Positions 15,240-22,853 of a stretch of 64,000 nucleotides of DNA are shown piece by piece. The stretch is taken from contig NZ_PJNW01000002.1 in assembly GCF_002844595.1 (NCBI RefSeq), positions 496,001-560,000 of the forward strand, written 5' to 3'. Position 1 is the first letter of the stretch. The number at the start of each line of letters is the position of its first letter. Origin of the DNA: Pleomorphomonas diazotrophica. GTDB taxonomy: Bacteria; Pseudomonadota; Alphaproteobacteria; Rhizobiales; Pleomorphomonadaceae. Under the pieces are notes generated by a model. That model was not told the origin of the DNA. It saw only the letters and a list, made by a program, of their open reading frames with translations, and did not search any database. Both the position numbers and the translations under genes were made by a program.

Positions 15240-16007
15240 TTGCTATCCAAACTGGAGCTCGAGCGTTACAGCCGGCATATCCTGCTCAGGGACGTCGGTG
15301 GCCCAGGCCAGCACAAGCTCAAGGCCGCTCGGGTATTATGCGTCGGCGCAGGTGGTCTCGGATCGCCGGTGATCGAGTATCTGGCGGCGGCCGGCGTCGG
15401 CACACTCGGCCTCGTCGACGACGACAGGGTCAGCCTCTCCAACCTGCAGCGGCAGGTGGTGCACTCGACGGAGAATGTCGGCAAGCTGAAGGTCGAGAGC
15501 GCCCGCGAGCGGATTGCCGCCATCAATCCCAATGTTGCCGTCGAACTGCATCCGCTTCGACTCGATGCGGATAATGTCGGTGAGCTTGTGGGGGCTTACG
15601 ACTACGTCGTGGATGGCACCGACAACTTTCCGACCCGCTTTCTGGTGGCCGACACCGCCTATGCCCGGCGCAAACCGCTGGTCACGGCCGGCGTGCTGGA
15701 ATTCTACGGGTCCGTGACGACTCTGTTGCCATATGCGATGGACACCAACGGCCAGCCTAACCCGAGCTGGCGCTGCCTGATGCCGCGAGAGCCGGAAACA
15801 GCCGCGCTCACCTGTTCGGAAGTCGGCATTCTCGGGGGCGTTGTTGGCGTGCTCGGCACGCTTGCCGCCTGCGAGGTACTGAAGCTGATCACCGGCGTCG
15901 GCACGCCGCTGATCGGGCGTCTCCTGATGGTCGACATCCGCGACATGGGCTTCGACCTCGTCGATTACTACCGAAATCCGGCGTCTCCCGTGTTCGGACA
16001 AGGCTGA
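15240..16007 (+). CDS. ThiF/MoeB-like adenylating enzyme lacking zinc cysteines
   Basis: 255 residues from a TTG start with GGAGGGGG upstream. The nucleotide-binding loop GAGGLGSPVIEYLAAAG, acidic VDDDRVSLSNLQRQ and the DGTDNFPTRF segment are those of E1-like enzymes that adenylate MoaD or ThiS C-termini. The catalytic-type Cys is present in ALTCSEVG. The usual zinc site is eroded: MoeB has C-x2-C before this (CYRC), here SWRC with one Cys, and the C-terminal C-x2-C pair is absent. No rhodanese domain follows. It probably activates the MoaD-like protein at 14868; genes on either side belong to the same unit. Confidence 0.88.
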   Translation: MLSKLELERYSRHILLRDVGGPGQHKLKAARVLCVGAGGLGSPVIEYLAAAGVGTLGLVDDDRVSLSNLQRQVVHSTENVGKLKVESARERIAAINPNVAVELHPLRLDADNVGELVGAYDYVVDGTDNFPTRFLVADTAYARRKPLVTAGVLEFYGSVTTLLPYAMDTNGQPNPSWRCLMPREPETAALTCSEVGILGGVVGVLGTLAACEVLKLITGVGTPLIGRLLMVDIRDMGFDLVDYYRNPASPVFGQG

Positions 16008-16016
16008 GGTGCTCGC

Positions 16017-16370
16017 ATGGGCGGAGAGATAGAACTCATTGCCTTCATGGGGTTGCGGAAGCTGTTCGGTGACCGCGGCTGGTCGATCCCGCATTTTCTC
16101 AAGATCGAGACCGACATGACGGGCGAGGAGCTGCTGCGCTTCCTGTCGATCGAGAGCGCCAAGGTGGAATCGTTCATCGTCAATCGCTCGGCCATCGCCG
16201 TCGAGGAGGCGATCATCCATCCGGGCGATCGCGTTGCCCTGGTCCCGCCGGGCGTGCCGGGGCCGCACCGTCTGTTGCTCGGCATCCATGGTCAGACGAA
16301 GCCGGCGCAGCCCTTCGGCATGGTCTTTTCGGACACGGACAACGACACCAAGAAAGACGAGGACCAATGA
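16017..16370 (+). CDS. MoaD/ThiS-like beta-grasp protein without terminal GG
   Basis: 117 residues. The centre resembles the ThiS/MoaD fold: ELLRFLSIESAKVESFIVNRS and then IIHPGDRVALVPPGVPGPHR. Unlike sulfur carriers it does not end with GG; PPGVPG is followed by about 30 further residues with an acidic, lysine-rich tail. It thus seems unable to be adenylated at a C-terminal diglycine unless it is cleaved after VPG. It starts 10 bases after the ThiF-like gene and overlaps the next Fe-S gene by 4 bases (ATGA), so production is tightly coupled to that partner. Exact role unknown. Confidence 0.75.
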   Translation: MGGEIELIAFMGLRKLFGDRGWSIPHFLKIETDMTGEELLRFLSIESAKVESFIVNRSAIAVEEAIIHPGDRVALVPPGVPGPHRLLLGIHGQTKPAQPFGMVFSDTDNDTKKDEDQ

Positions 16371-17872
16371 CCCTCGACAAGCCGGAACTGCTGGCGCGCG
16401 CCGCCATGACGATCTGCATCAACTGCGAACAGTGCCGCGAGTTGATGGAAGACGCGCCCTGCCAGTATTTCCCGCGCCTGTTCCACCTTGCCGACCGCGC
16501 CAAGTCGGGCGGCAAGCCGGTATCGGGGCAGGATCTTGCCGAACTCATCGACCTTTGCAACGCCTGCGGCCAGTGTCCCTGCCGTCCCGTTCAGAGCGAC
16601 ATCCGCCGGGCCAAGGACGCTTTCGTGGAACGGGACGGCCTGCCGCTTGCCACCCGATTCATCGAGAACGTCCAGTTGGTCGGCCGGCTCTGCGGCACCT
16701 TTCCGGCGCTGGTCGACATCGTGATGAGAAACCCGCTGCTCGGGCGGATGGCCCGGCGGCTCGTCGGCGTCCATCCGGACCGCAAGATGCCGTCGTTTCC
16801 GCGAGATCGCCTGGCGAAATGGGTCAGGCGGCGCGGCCTCGACCGCCCGAAGCCGGCGGAGGGGCGCAAGGTTGCCTATTTCGTCGGGTGCACGGCGCGC
16901 TACATGTTTCCGGATGTGGCCAAGGCGACCATCGAGGTGCTGGAAAGAAACGGCGTCACCGTCTACGTGCCGGAGCAGAAATGCTGCGGCATGCCCACCT
17001 ACCTCGAAGGCGACAAGCCGTTCACGCTTGATCTTGTCGCCGCCAACCTGCCGGTTCTTCAGCAGTGCGTCGAGGACGGCTACGACATCGTGACGGCCTG
17101 CCCAACCTGCTCCTTCATGTTCAAGTCGGTCCTGGCGCGCGATGCTCAGTTCTCACCTGTTTATCGCGATCGCATCCGGGACTTGGCGGTTGAATGCGGC
17201 GGCGATACCGGGGCTATCGCCAATGCGCTCACGGCCGAGGTCGCCGCTCCATCCGGCCGCACCAGCAGCGTCGCATCCGAGTTTCTGGCGCCCTGGGTGA
17301 TCAACTACAATCTCGGCTTGCATGCCGAGGCCGATGGCGGGGACGTGGGCTATTTTGCCGGTTGGGATGCCAACCAGCGGATCAAGGTGGCCGCGCATGT
17401 CTTCGAGCTCGGCGAGTATCTCAGAGCCCTCGACCACGAGGGAGCCTTGCGCCTGCCGCCCATGGAGCCGTCGGAAAAGCTCTCCTATTTCCCGCCCTGC
17501 CATCTCCGGGAACAGAACATGGGTCGGCCGTGGCTGAGCCTGCTCGAAGAGGCGCCGCAGTCCGACATTTCGCCGGTGGGGCAGCCGATGGACTGTTGCG
17601 GCCTCGGTGGCATCATGGGGTTCAAGAGGGACTTCCATGCCGCGTCGCTGGCCATGGGGCGCGGTTTGATCGAGAGGATCGCGACGGCGGCGCCGGATCG
17701 GATCGTCACGGAGTGCCTGGCCTGCCGGCTGCAGTTCACGCAAATGCAGGACAGGCCGGTGTCCCATCCCGTCGAGTTGCTGGCCCGGGCCTATCGTCGT
17801 GAAAGCGACGGACGCGTTGCGGACAAGGCGCTTTCTCAGGCTATGGTAGGCGGCGGACAACACACGGATTGA
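16367..17872 (+). CDS. GlpC/HdrD-like iron-sulfur oxidoreductase subunit
   Basis: 501 residues, no membrane segment evident. The N-terminus carries two ferredoxin-like Cys sets: C17, C20, C23, C32 (CINCEQC...C) and C64, C67, C70, C72 (CNACGQCPC, with unusually short last spacing). Two CCG domains follow, with KCCGMP then ACPTC, and DCCGLGG then CLAC, as in GlpC, LutA and HdrD. Such proteins pass electrons between dehydrogenases and quinones or disulfides. No small ferredoxin gene sits beside the AOR gene, so this protein is a good candidate electron partner. It overlaps the MoaD-like gene upstream; moeA follows within 20 bases. Confidence 0.88.
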   Translation: MTLDKPELLARAAMTICINCEQCRELMEDAPCQYFPRLFHLADRAKSGGKPVSGQDLAELIDLCNACGQCPCRPVQSDIRRAKDAFVERDGLPLATRFIENVQLVGRLCGTFPALVDIVMRNPLLGRMARRLVGVHPDRKMPSFPRDRLAKWVRRRGLDRPKPAEGRKVAYFVGCTARYMFPDVAKATIEVLERNGVTVYVPEQKCCGMPTYLEGDKPFTLDLVAANLPVLQQCVEDGYDIVTACPTCSFMFKSVLARDAQFSPVYRDRIRDLAVECGGDTGAIANALTAEVAAPSGRTSSVASEFLAPWVINYNLGLHAEADGGDVGYFAGWDANQRIKVAAHVFELGEYLRALDHEGALRLPPMEPSEKLSYFPPCHLREQNMGRPWLSLLEEAPQSDISPVGQPMDCCGLGGIMGFKRDFHAASLAMGRGLIERIATAAPDRIVTECLACRLQFTQMQDRPVSHPVELLARAYRRESDGRVADKALSQAMVGGGQHTD

Positions 17873-17889
17873 AGCGGAGAGTCGAGGTC

Positions 17890-19143
17890 ATGGTGCAGTT
17901 GAGTTCGGACGCCTTCGCTTTCGGCGGTGAGCTGATGCCGGTTGAAGACGCCCTGGCGCTGGTCGCTGCCCGGATTCCGCCGCTCAGCGAAACCGAGAAG
18001 GTGAGCCTGATCGATGCCGACGGTCGGTTCCTCGCCTCGGATGTGATCGCTCCGATCGACCTGCCGGTGTTCGACAACTCGGCCGTCGACGGCTACGCGG
18101 TGGCACACGCGGATCTCGCGGCTAGTGGGCCTACCGTACTGCCGGTCGGTGCCAGGATCGCGGCGGGGCAGGCGGCATCCACCCCCATTGCCGGGAGAAC
18201 GGCGGCGCGCATCTTCACGGGCGCGCCCATGCCGCCCGGAACGGACACCGTGTTCATGCAGGAAGACGTGACGGTCCGTGAGGATGGTGGCGTCGAGCTG
18301 CCGCCGGGGCTCGGCAAGGGTGCCAACTGCCGCCCGAAGGGAGAAGATATCGCCCGCGGAAGCGTGGCCGCGCCAGCCGGCCGGCGGCTGGAGCCGCGCG
18401 ACATCGCGCTGCTGGCTGCGCTCGGCATTACCGCCGTCGAGGTTCGCCGGCGGCCGCGCGTGGCGGTGTTCTCCACCGGCAACGAGCTGCGCGATCCGGG
18501 ACAGACACTCGGAGCCGCGGCGATCTACGACTCCAACCGCTTTTCGCTCCAGGTCATGCTGAAGCGGGCCGGATGCGAGGTGTCCGACCTCGGCATTCTT
18601 CCCGATGATCGCAACACCACGGCCGCGCGTCTCGGCGAAGCCGCTCACGCGCATGACCTCATCGTGACCTCCGGCGGCGTTTCGACCGGCGAAGAGGATC
18701 ACGTAAGGGCCGCCATCACCGCCAGCGGTTCGATGGTCTTCTGGCGTCTTGCCATCAAGCCGGGACGGCCCTTGGCTATGGGCATCATCAATGGTGTGCC
18801 GCTGGTGGGGCTTCCGGGCAACCCGGTGGCGGTCTTCGTCACCTTTGCCCATGTATTGCGGCCGCTGGTGATCGCGCTGTCGGGCGGAACACCGGCTCCG
18901 ATCGCCGCCATGACCGTTATCTCGGGGTTCGACTACAGGAAGAAGGCCGGCCGCCGGGAGTATGTTCGCGTGTCGCTCGAAAGCTCGGAGGGGCCGGCCA
19001 TTGCCAAGAAGTACCCCGTCGACGGTGCCGGAGTTCTGACCTCGCTGACCCGGACCGATGGGATGGTCGAGCTTCCCGAAGCCTGTACGAACGTTCGGGT
19101 CGGCGATCCGATTTCCTTTTTCGCCTATAGCCAGCTCACCTGA
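17890..19143 (+). CDS. moeA: Molybdopterin molybdenumtransferase MoeA
   Basis: 417 residues with the family layout: N-terminal PVEDALALVAARI, domain with FDNSAVDGYAVAHADL, the central TGAPMPPGTDTVFMQED motif, the MPT-binding core with STGNELRDPG and SGGVSTGEEDH, and GLPGNPVAVFVTF near the end. MoeA inserts metal into adenylylated molybdopterin. In this operon it may be a copy dedicated to tungsten. I choose ATG 17890 (GAGG upstream); a TTG at 17869 overlapping the previous stop would add 7 residues. A housekeeping copy elsewhere in the genome is likely but cannot be seen. Confidence 0.93.
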   Translation: MVQLSSDAFAFGGELMPVEDALALVAARIPPLSETEKVSLIDADGRFLASDVIAPIDLPVFDNSAVDGYAVAHADLAASGPTVLPVGARIAAGQAASTPIAGRTAARIFTGAPMPPGTDTVFMQEDVTVREDGGVELPPGLGKGANCRPKGEDIARGSVAAPAGRRLEPRDIALLAALGITAVEVRRRPRVAVFSTGNELRDPGQTLGAAAIYDSNRFSLQVMLKRAGCEVSDLGILPDDRNTTAARLGEAAHAHDLIVTSGGVSTGEEDHVRAAITASGSMVFWRLAIKPGRPLAMGIINGVPLVGLPGNPVAVFVTFAHVLRPLVIALSGGTPAPIAAMTVISGFDYRKKAGRREYVRVSLESSEGPAIAKKYPVDGAGVLTSLTRTDGMVELPEACTNVRVGDPISFFAYSQLT

Positions 19144-19211
19144 GGGCCGCATCCGATGAGCATCGCAGCGGGTTCGGCATCCCCTTCGGTTCTGTGCAGG
19201 AGTTGGCTCGG

Positions 19212-20948
19212 ATGAACCTGCCAATGGGAAACCATGCGCCGAACTGCGGCCCGGCTTGCGGCACCGACCCCAACTGCGAGCAATGCGCCTCTTCGGCAAG
19301 GCAGTCCGGTCCGAGCAACCCCGTTGGCCGCTTGCCGCATCACGGCCAGATTCTGGCGGCGCGGTCGCGCTTCCTGTCCACCGGTTCCGTTCCGGAGGGC
19401 GTGCCGACGCCTCTTGTCCGGTCATGGCAGAGGAGCAGCCAGTTCGGCTTCGCGCCGCCGGCGTCGGCTCGGCAGCGCGACAGGCTGGAGGAATCGGGGC
19501 TGAGGAGCCTCAGGGAATGCCACGCCGATCTCATCGCGGCGTCGCGAGAGGAAATGGCGTCGCTGGGGCACGAGTTGAACGATCGTGGCGGCGTGGTGGT
19601 CCTGACCGATCCCTCGGGCATCGTGCTGAGCCGCATGGGCGAGGGCGCCTTTTCCGACGATGCCGACCGGTTGGGCCTCAATGAAGGCGTCGACTGGTCC
19701 GAGCAGGCGATTGGAACCAATGCCATTGGCACTGTGGCCCTGGAAAGGGTTGCCCTCTCGGTAATCGGCGCCGAGCATCTCTTTTGTCTGAACACCTCCC
19801 TGAGCTGCTCGGCGGTGCCGATCCTCGATCCGTCGGGTGTGCTGGCCGGCGTTCTCGACGTCTCGACCTCGTTCACCGTGACCCACGATTATCTGCTGCC
19901 GCTGCTCAAACGCTCGGTGATCGAAATCGAGCGTCGCCTGTTCGATCAGCGCTTTTCCGGGCACGCGCAACTCCGCTTCCATTCCAACCAGTACATGTTC
20001 GGCGGCCCCCGCGATGGCCTGCTGGCCTTCGACGAGGATCGCCTGATCGGCGCCAATCGCGCCGCATTGGAGCTTCTCGGCCACGATTGGTCGGCGATCG
20101 GGACGGCTCGATTCCAGCATCTCTTCTCAGCCGGCTACGACGTCATCGAGCGAACAGCATCGTCGGGCGAGTGTCGGCTCCGTTCGGCGGAAGGGGCGGA
20201 GTTCTTTGCGCGCCTGCAACTGCCGCAGAGCTCTCGTTCCCGCCCCGCTCCATCCGGGCAGCACGACCCGAAAGCCCCGGCCTACACGGAGACCGGCCGC
20301 GAGGACATGCGCGCCCACCTGGCGCTGGAGCAGATCAAAGGGCGGGGAACGCTCAGGTTTCGTCCGATGACGGCAGGCCAGCTCATCTATGGAGCCGATC
20401 TGCTGGACGAGTGTGGCGAGGCCATTCTGATCGTCGCCTCCGGTCGCTATCGCTGCTTCGCCTCGCACGACGGGCGGGAGTTGACGCTGTTCACGCTCGG
20501 CTGTGGCGACGCGCTGCCGCTTCGGGCCGACCTCGCCGTCGAAGTCTGTGCCGATGGCGACGCGGCCATCGTTCCGCGGGCGGTCTTCCAAAGGCTCGTT
20601 CGCGATTATCCGGAGTTCGGCCGCTGCGTCCTGTCGGTCATCGAGGGGCTTCTGGGCCGGTCATTGTCGATGGTTGGCGACATGGCCTTCCGAAGCGTCC
20701 GCTACCGGGTGATCCGGCATATCTCCGCCCTCGCCGAACGCAGCGGTCGTGAAACGCCGGCCGGGATCACGATCGATCCGGCCCCCACCGGCGATGAGTT
20801 GGCAACCGCCATCGGGGCGGCGCGACAGTCCGTTTCCACCGTTCTTGCCGAACTCATCCGGTCCGGCGACATCCGCCGGACCAACCCGCGCGCCCTCGAC
20901 ATCCCCGATCTCGACAGGCTTCGGGCGGAGCTGCAGCGCGCGCTGTGA
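19212..20948 (+). CDS. Chimeric regulator: AcoR-type sensor joined to CRP/FNR-type effector
   Basis: About 578 residues. Residues ~50-300 read like the sensory part of AcoR-type activators: VRSWQRS, GVDWSEQAIGTNAIGT, CSAVPILDPSG and an ANRAALELL PAS-like stretch. Where a sigma-54 AAA+ domain should follow, the chain instead continues as a cyclic-nucleotide-binding-like beta-roll (about 375-480) and a CRP-type helix-turn-helix (GDELATAIGAARQSVSTVL). No GAFTGA or Walker motifs occur. The extreme N-terminus has C12, C16, C22, C25 (C-x3-C-x5-C-x2-C), reminiscent of FNR cluster ligands. It is likely the redox- or substrate-responsive regulator of the AOR/tup genes. ATG 19212 has AGGAG 8 bases upstream; GTG 19194 is the alternative. 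Confidence 0.85.
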   Translation: MNLPMGNHAPNCGPACGTDPNCEQCASSARQSGPSNPVGRLPHHGQILAARSRFLSTGSVPEGVPTPLVRSWQRSSQFGFAPPASARQRDRLEESGLRSLRECHADLIAASREEMASLGHELNDRGGVVVLTDPSGIVLSRMGEGAFSDDADRLGLNEGVDWSEQAIGTNAIGTVALERVALSVIGAEHLFCLNTSLSCSAVPILDPSGVLAGVLDVSTSFTVTHDYLLPLLKRSVIEIERRLFDQRFSGHAQLRFHSNQYMFGGPRDGLLAFDEDRLIGANRAALELLGHDWSAIGTARFQHLFSAGYDVIERTASSGECRLRSAEGAEFFARLQLPQSSRSRPAPSGQHDPKAPAYTETGREDMRAHLALEQIKGRGTLRFRPMTAGQLIYGADLLDECGEAILIVASGRYRCFASHDGRELTLFTLGCGDALPLRADLAVEVCADGDAAIVPRAVFQRLVRDYPEFGRCVLSVIEGLLGRSLSMVGDMAFRSVRYRVIRHISALAERSGRETPAGITIDPAPTGDELATAIGAARQSVSTVLAELIRSGDIRRTNPRALDIPDLDRLRAELQRAL

Positions 20949-21380
20949 TCCTAAAGACATCGTTCTGATGAAAACGGCCGGACGCGGGTCCCGGCCGGGG
21001 CACGCCTGCGATCCACGTCGCGGCTGAAGGAGACGTAGGTTGCCCGTCGCAATACTGGACTTGGGAAGAAAACTTACGTGTTGGGATTTGTCGCCTAGGC
21101 GACAGCCTTTCTGCCGAGGCCAAGGTAAGTGCAGTGAGTAATGGTCAGGTCAGGAGGAGAAACCTGCCAGCGAGGATAGGGAGTGGGAGGGAAGTTGCGC
21201 GCCTATTGACTAAAAACGTCTCAGACCATCGGTGACGCTTAGACTATAGGCGTATTCTGGCATGTTTTGTCCGAATGTCTTGCTTCCTAAACCAGAAAAA
21301 TACCGTGATGAACGCCTAATCGGACTGCCATTGACCACATAAGACTAAATTATACCCAGTAAAACTACGTGGGACGAGGC
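20949..21380 (+). promoter_or_regulatory. Long leader/promoter region before tupBCA
   Basis: 432 bases without a gene. It holds a GC hairpin soon after the regulator stop (GGCCGG around 20983 with CCGGCC near 20995), the 16-bp palindrome listed separately, a spaced inverted repeat CGCCTAT (21200-21206)/ATAGGCG (21246-21252), and an AT-rich end with TTGACC and ATTATACCC at about 21333-21356 near the expected promoter. The unusual length suggests a structured leader or several operators. A metal-cofactor riboswitch is possible but I cannot match a consensus. Confidence 0.5.
21089..21104. promoter_or_regulatory. 16-bp perfect palindrome TGTCGCCTAGGCGACA
   Basis: Fully self-complementary 16-mer in the tup leader region. 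It could be a dimer-binding operator, for example for the upstream CRP/FNR-like or ModE-like regulator, or an RNA hairpin, though a 2-nt loop is too tight without fraying. Confidence 0.45.
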
Positions 21381-22091
21381 ATGCAGCAGGACGCGATATC
21401 CACCGCTTCGATCTTGTCGTTGCTCCTTGGCGACGGCGGGCACTTTCTGGGGATCATTTTCCTGTCGCTTCAGGTCACGATCACGGCCGTCACCTGTGCC
21501 GGGCTTGTCGGTCTGCCGCTTGGGGCGGCACTGGCCTTGTCCCGTTTCCCCGGTCGCACGGTGATCATCGTTCTGGTCAACACGATGATGGGGTTTCCGC
21601 CCGTCGTCGCCGGCCTTGCCATCTTCCTGCTTCTGTCGCGCTCCGGACCGCTCGGGGACATGGGGCTGCTGTTCACGCCGAAGGCGATGATGATCGCCCA
21701 GTTCGTCCTGGTGCTGCCGATCATCGTCGCACTGACCCGGCAGACGATCGAGGATCTCTGGACCGAATATCAGGATCACCTCACGTCGCTCGGCGCCGGG
21801 CGGCTGCGGTCCATTCCCACATTGCTGTGGGACGCGCGCTTCTCGCTGGTGACGACGCTGCTCGCCGGTCTTGGCCGCGCCAGCGCCGAAGTCGGCGCCA
21901 TCCTGATCGTCGGCGGCAACATCGCCGGCTTCACCCGCACCATGACCACATCGATCGCCCTTGAAACCTCCAAGGGGGATCTGCCGCTCGCTATGGCGCT
22001 CGGCGTCGTCCTCATGAGCCTGACGCTGGCCATCAACAGTCTCGCCTATGGCATTTCGCGCGTCGGCGCGCGGTTTTCAGGGAAAAGCTGA
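21381..22091 (+). CDS. tupB: Tungstate ABC transporter permease TupB
   Basis: 236 residues with about five to six membrane helices and the permease-type loop YQDHLTSLGAGRLRS contacting the ATPase. The family TupB/WtpB-like permease is paired with TupC and TupA just downstream, which fixes the identity. Start ATG 21381 follows GGGACGAGG; a GTG at 21369 is the alternative. The stop overlaps the tupC start (TGATG). Role: inner-membrane channel for high-affinity tungstate uptake. Confidence 0.9.
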   Translation: MQQDAISTASILSLLLGDGGHFLGIIFLSLQVTITAVTCAGLVGLPLGAALALSRFPGRTVIIVLVNTMMGFPPVVAGLAIFLLLSRSGPLGDMGLLFTPKAMMIAQFVLVLPIIVALTRQTIEDLWTEYQDHLTSLGAGRLRSIPTLLWDARFSLVTTLLAGLGRASAEVGAILIVGGNIAGFTRTMTTSIALETSKGDLPLAMALGVVLMSLTLAINSLAYGISRVGARFSGKS

Positions 22092-22819
22092 TGCGCGATA
22101 CCACGTCTCTGCTGCCGCTGATCGTGCGCGACCTCCGCCTGGAGCGGGATGGCCGGGTGCTTCTCGACGTTCCCATCGCCCGCATTCAGAACCGCCAGCG
22201 CAATGTCATTCTCGGCCCGAATGGTGCGGGCAAGTCGCTGTTTCTCAAGACCTGCCACGGACTGGTTCCGCCGACCTCGGGCAGCATCGAGTTTACCCGT
22301 CCGGCGTCCGCCGCCGACAACCGGCGCAAGCAGGCGATGGTGTTCCAGAAGCCGGTGATGCTCCGCCGGTCGGTTCGGGCCAACTTTATGCACGCGCTCG
22401 CCATGGCCGGTGTGGGCTGGAGGGAGCGTAGGCGGATCGCGACCGAGACCATGGCGCAATTCGGCCTTTCCTCGCTGGCAGACATGCCGGCGCGCGTACT
22501 GTCCGGCGGCGAGCAGCAAAGGCTTGCGATTGCCCGCGCGGCGAGCCTCTGGCCCGACCTGTTGTTTCTCGACGAGCCGACTTCCTCGCTCGATCCGACC
22601 GCCAGTCGTCAGATCGAAGACATGCTGGAGATCCTGCATGAGCGGGGCGTCACGCTCGTGCTGACCACGCATGACCTTGGGCTCGCGCGTCGTTTTGCTG
22701 ACGTGATCCTCTTCTTTCACAACGGCCGGCTCGTCGAAGAGAGCAATGCCGAGCGCTTCTTCACAGCCCCGCAAACCCCTGAAGCCAAGGCTTTCCTAGA
22801 ACATCGCCTGTTCTGGTGA
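22091..22819 (+). CDS. tupC: Tungstate ABC transporter ATP-binding protein TupC
   Basis: A 242-residue ATPase with Walker A GPNGAGKSLFLK, Q-loop VFQKPVMLRRSVRANF, signature VLSGGEQQRLAIARA, Walker B LLFLDEPTSSLD and switch His LTTHDLGLARR. It is short, without a regulatory C-terminal domain, as expected for TupC. Its start overlaps the tupB stop, so the two are translationally coupled. It energises tungstate import. Confidence 0.92.
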   Translation: MRDTTSLLPLIVRDLRLERDGRVLLDVPIARIQNRQRNVILGPNGAGKSLFLKTCHGLVPPTSGSIEFTRPASAADNRRKQAMVFQKPVMLRRSVRANFMHALAMAGVGWRERRRIATETMAQFGLSSLADMPARVLSGGEQQRLAIARAASLWPDLLFLDEPTSSLDPTASRQIEDMLEILHERGVTLVLTTHDLGLARRFADVILFFHNGRLVEESNAERFFTAPQTPEAKAFLEHRLFW

Positions 22820-22853
22820 GGCTGCTCCATCTTTACGAAACGGGAGAATCCCA

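Noticed and set aside
15115-15372. Small frame at the junction of the MoaD-like and ThiF-like genes
   Set aside because: It crosses the 10-bp hairpin and overlaps the ThiF-like gene out of frame; no family resemblance.
21258-21272. TGGCATG-type sigma-54 promoter before tupBCA
   Set aside because: The -12 element reads GTCC rather than TTGC, so it does not match; the nearby regulator also lacks the AAA+ domain needed for sigma-54.
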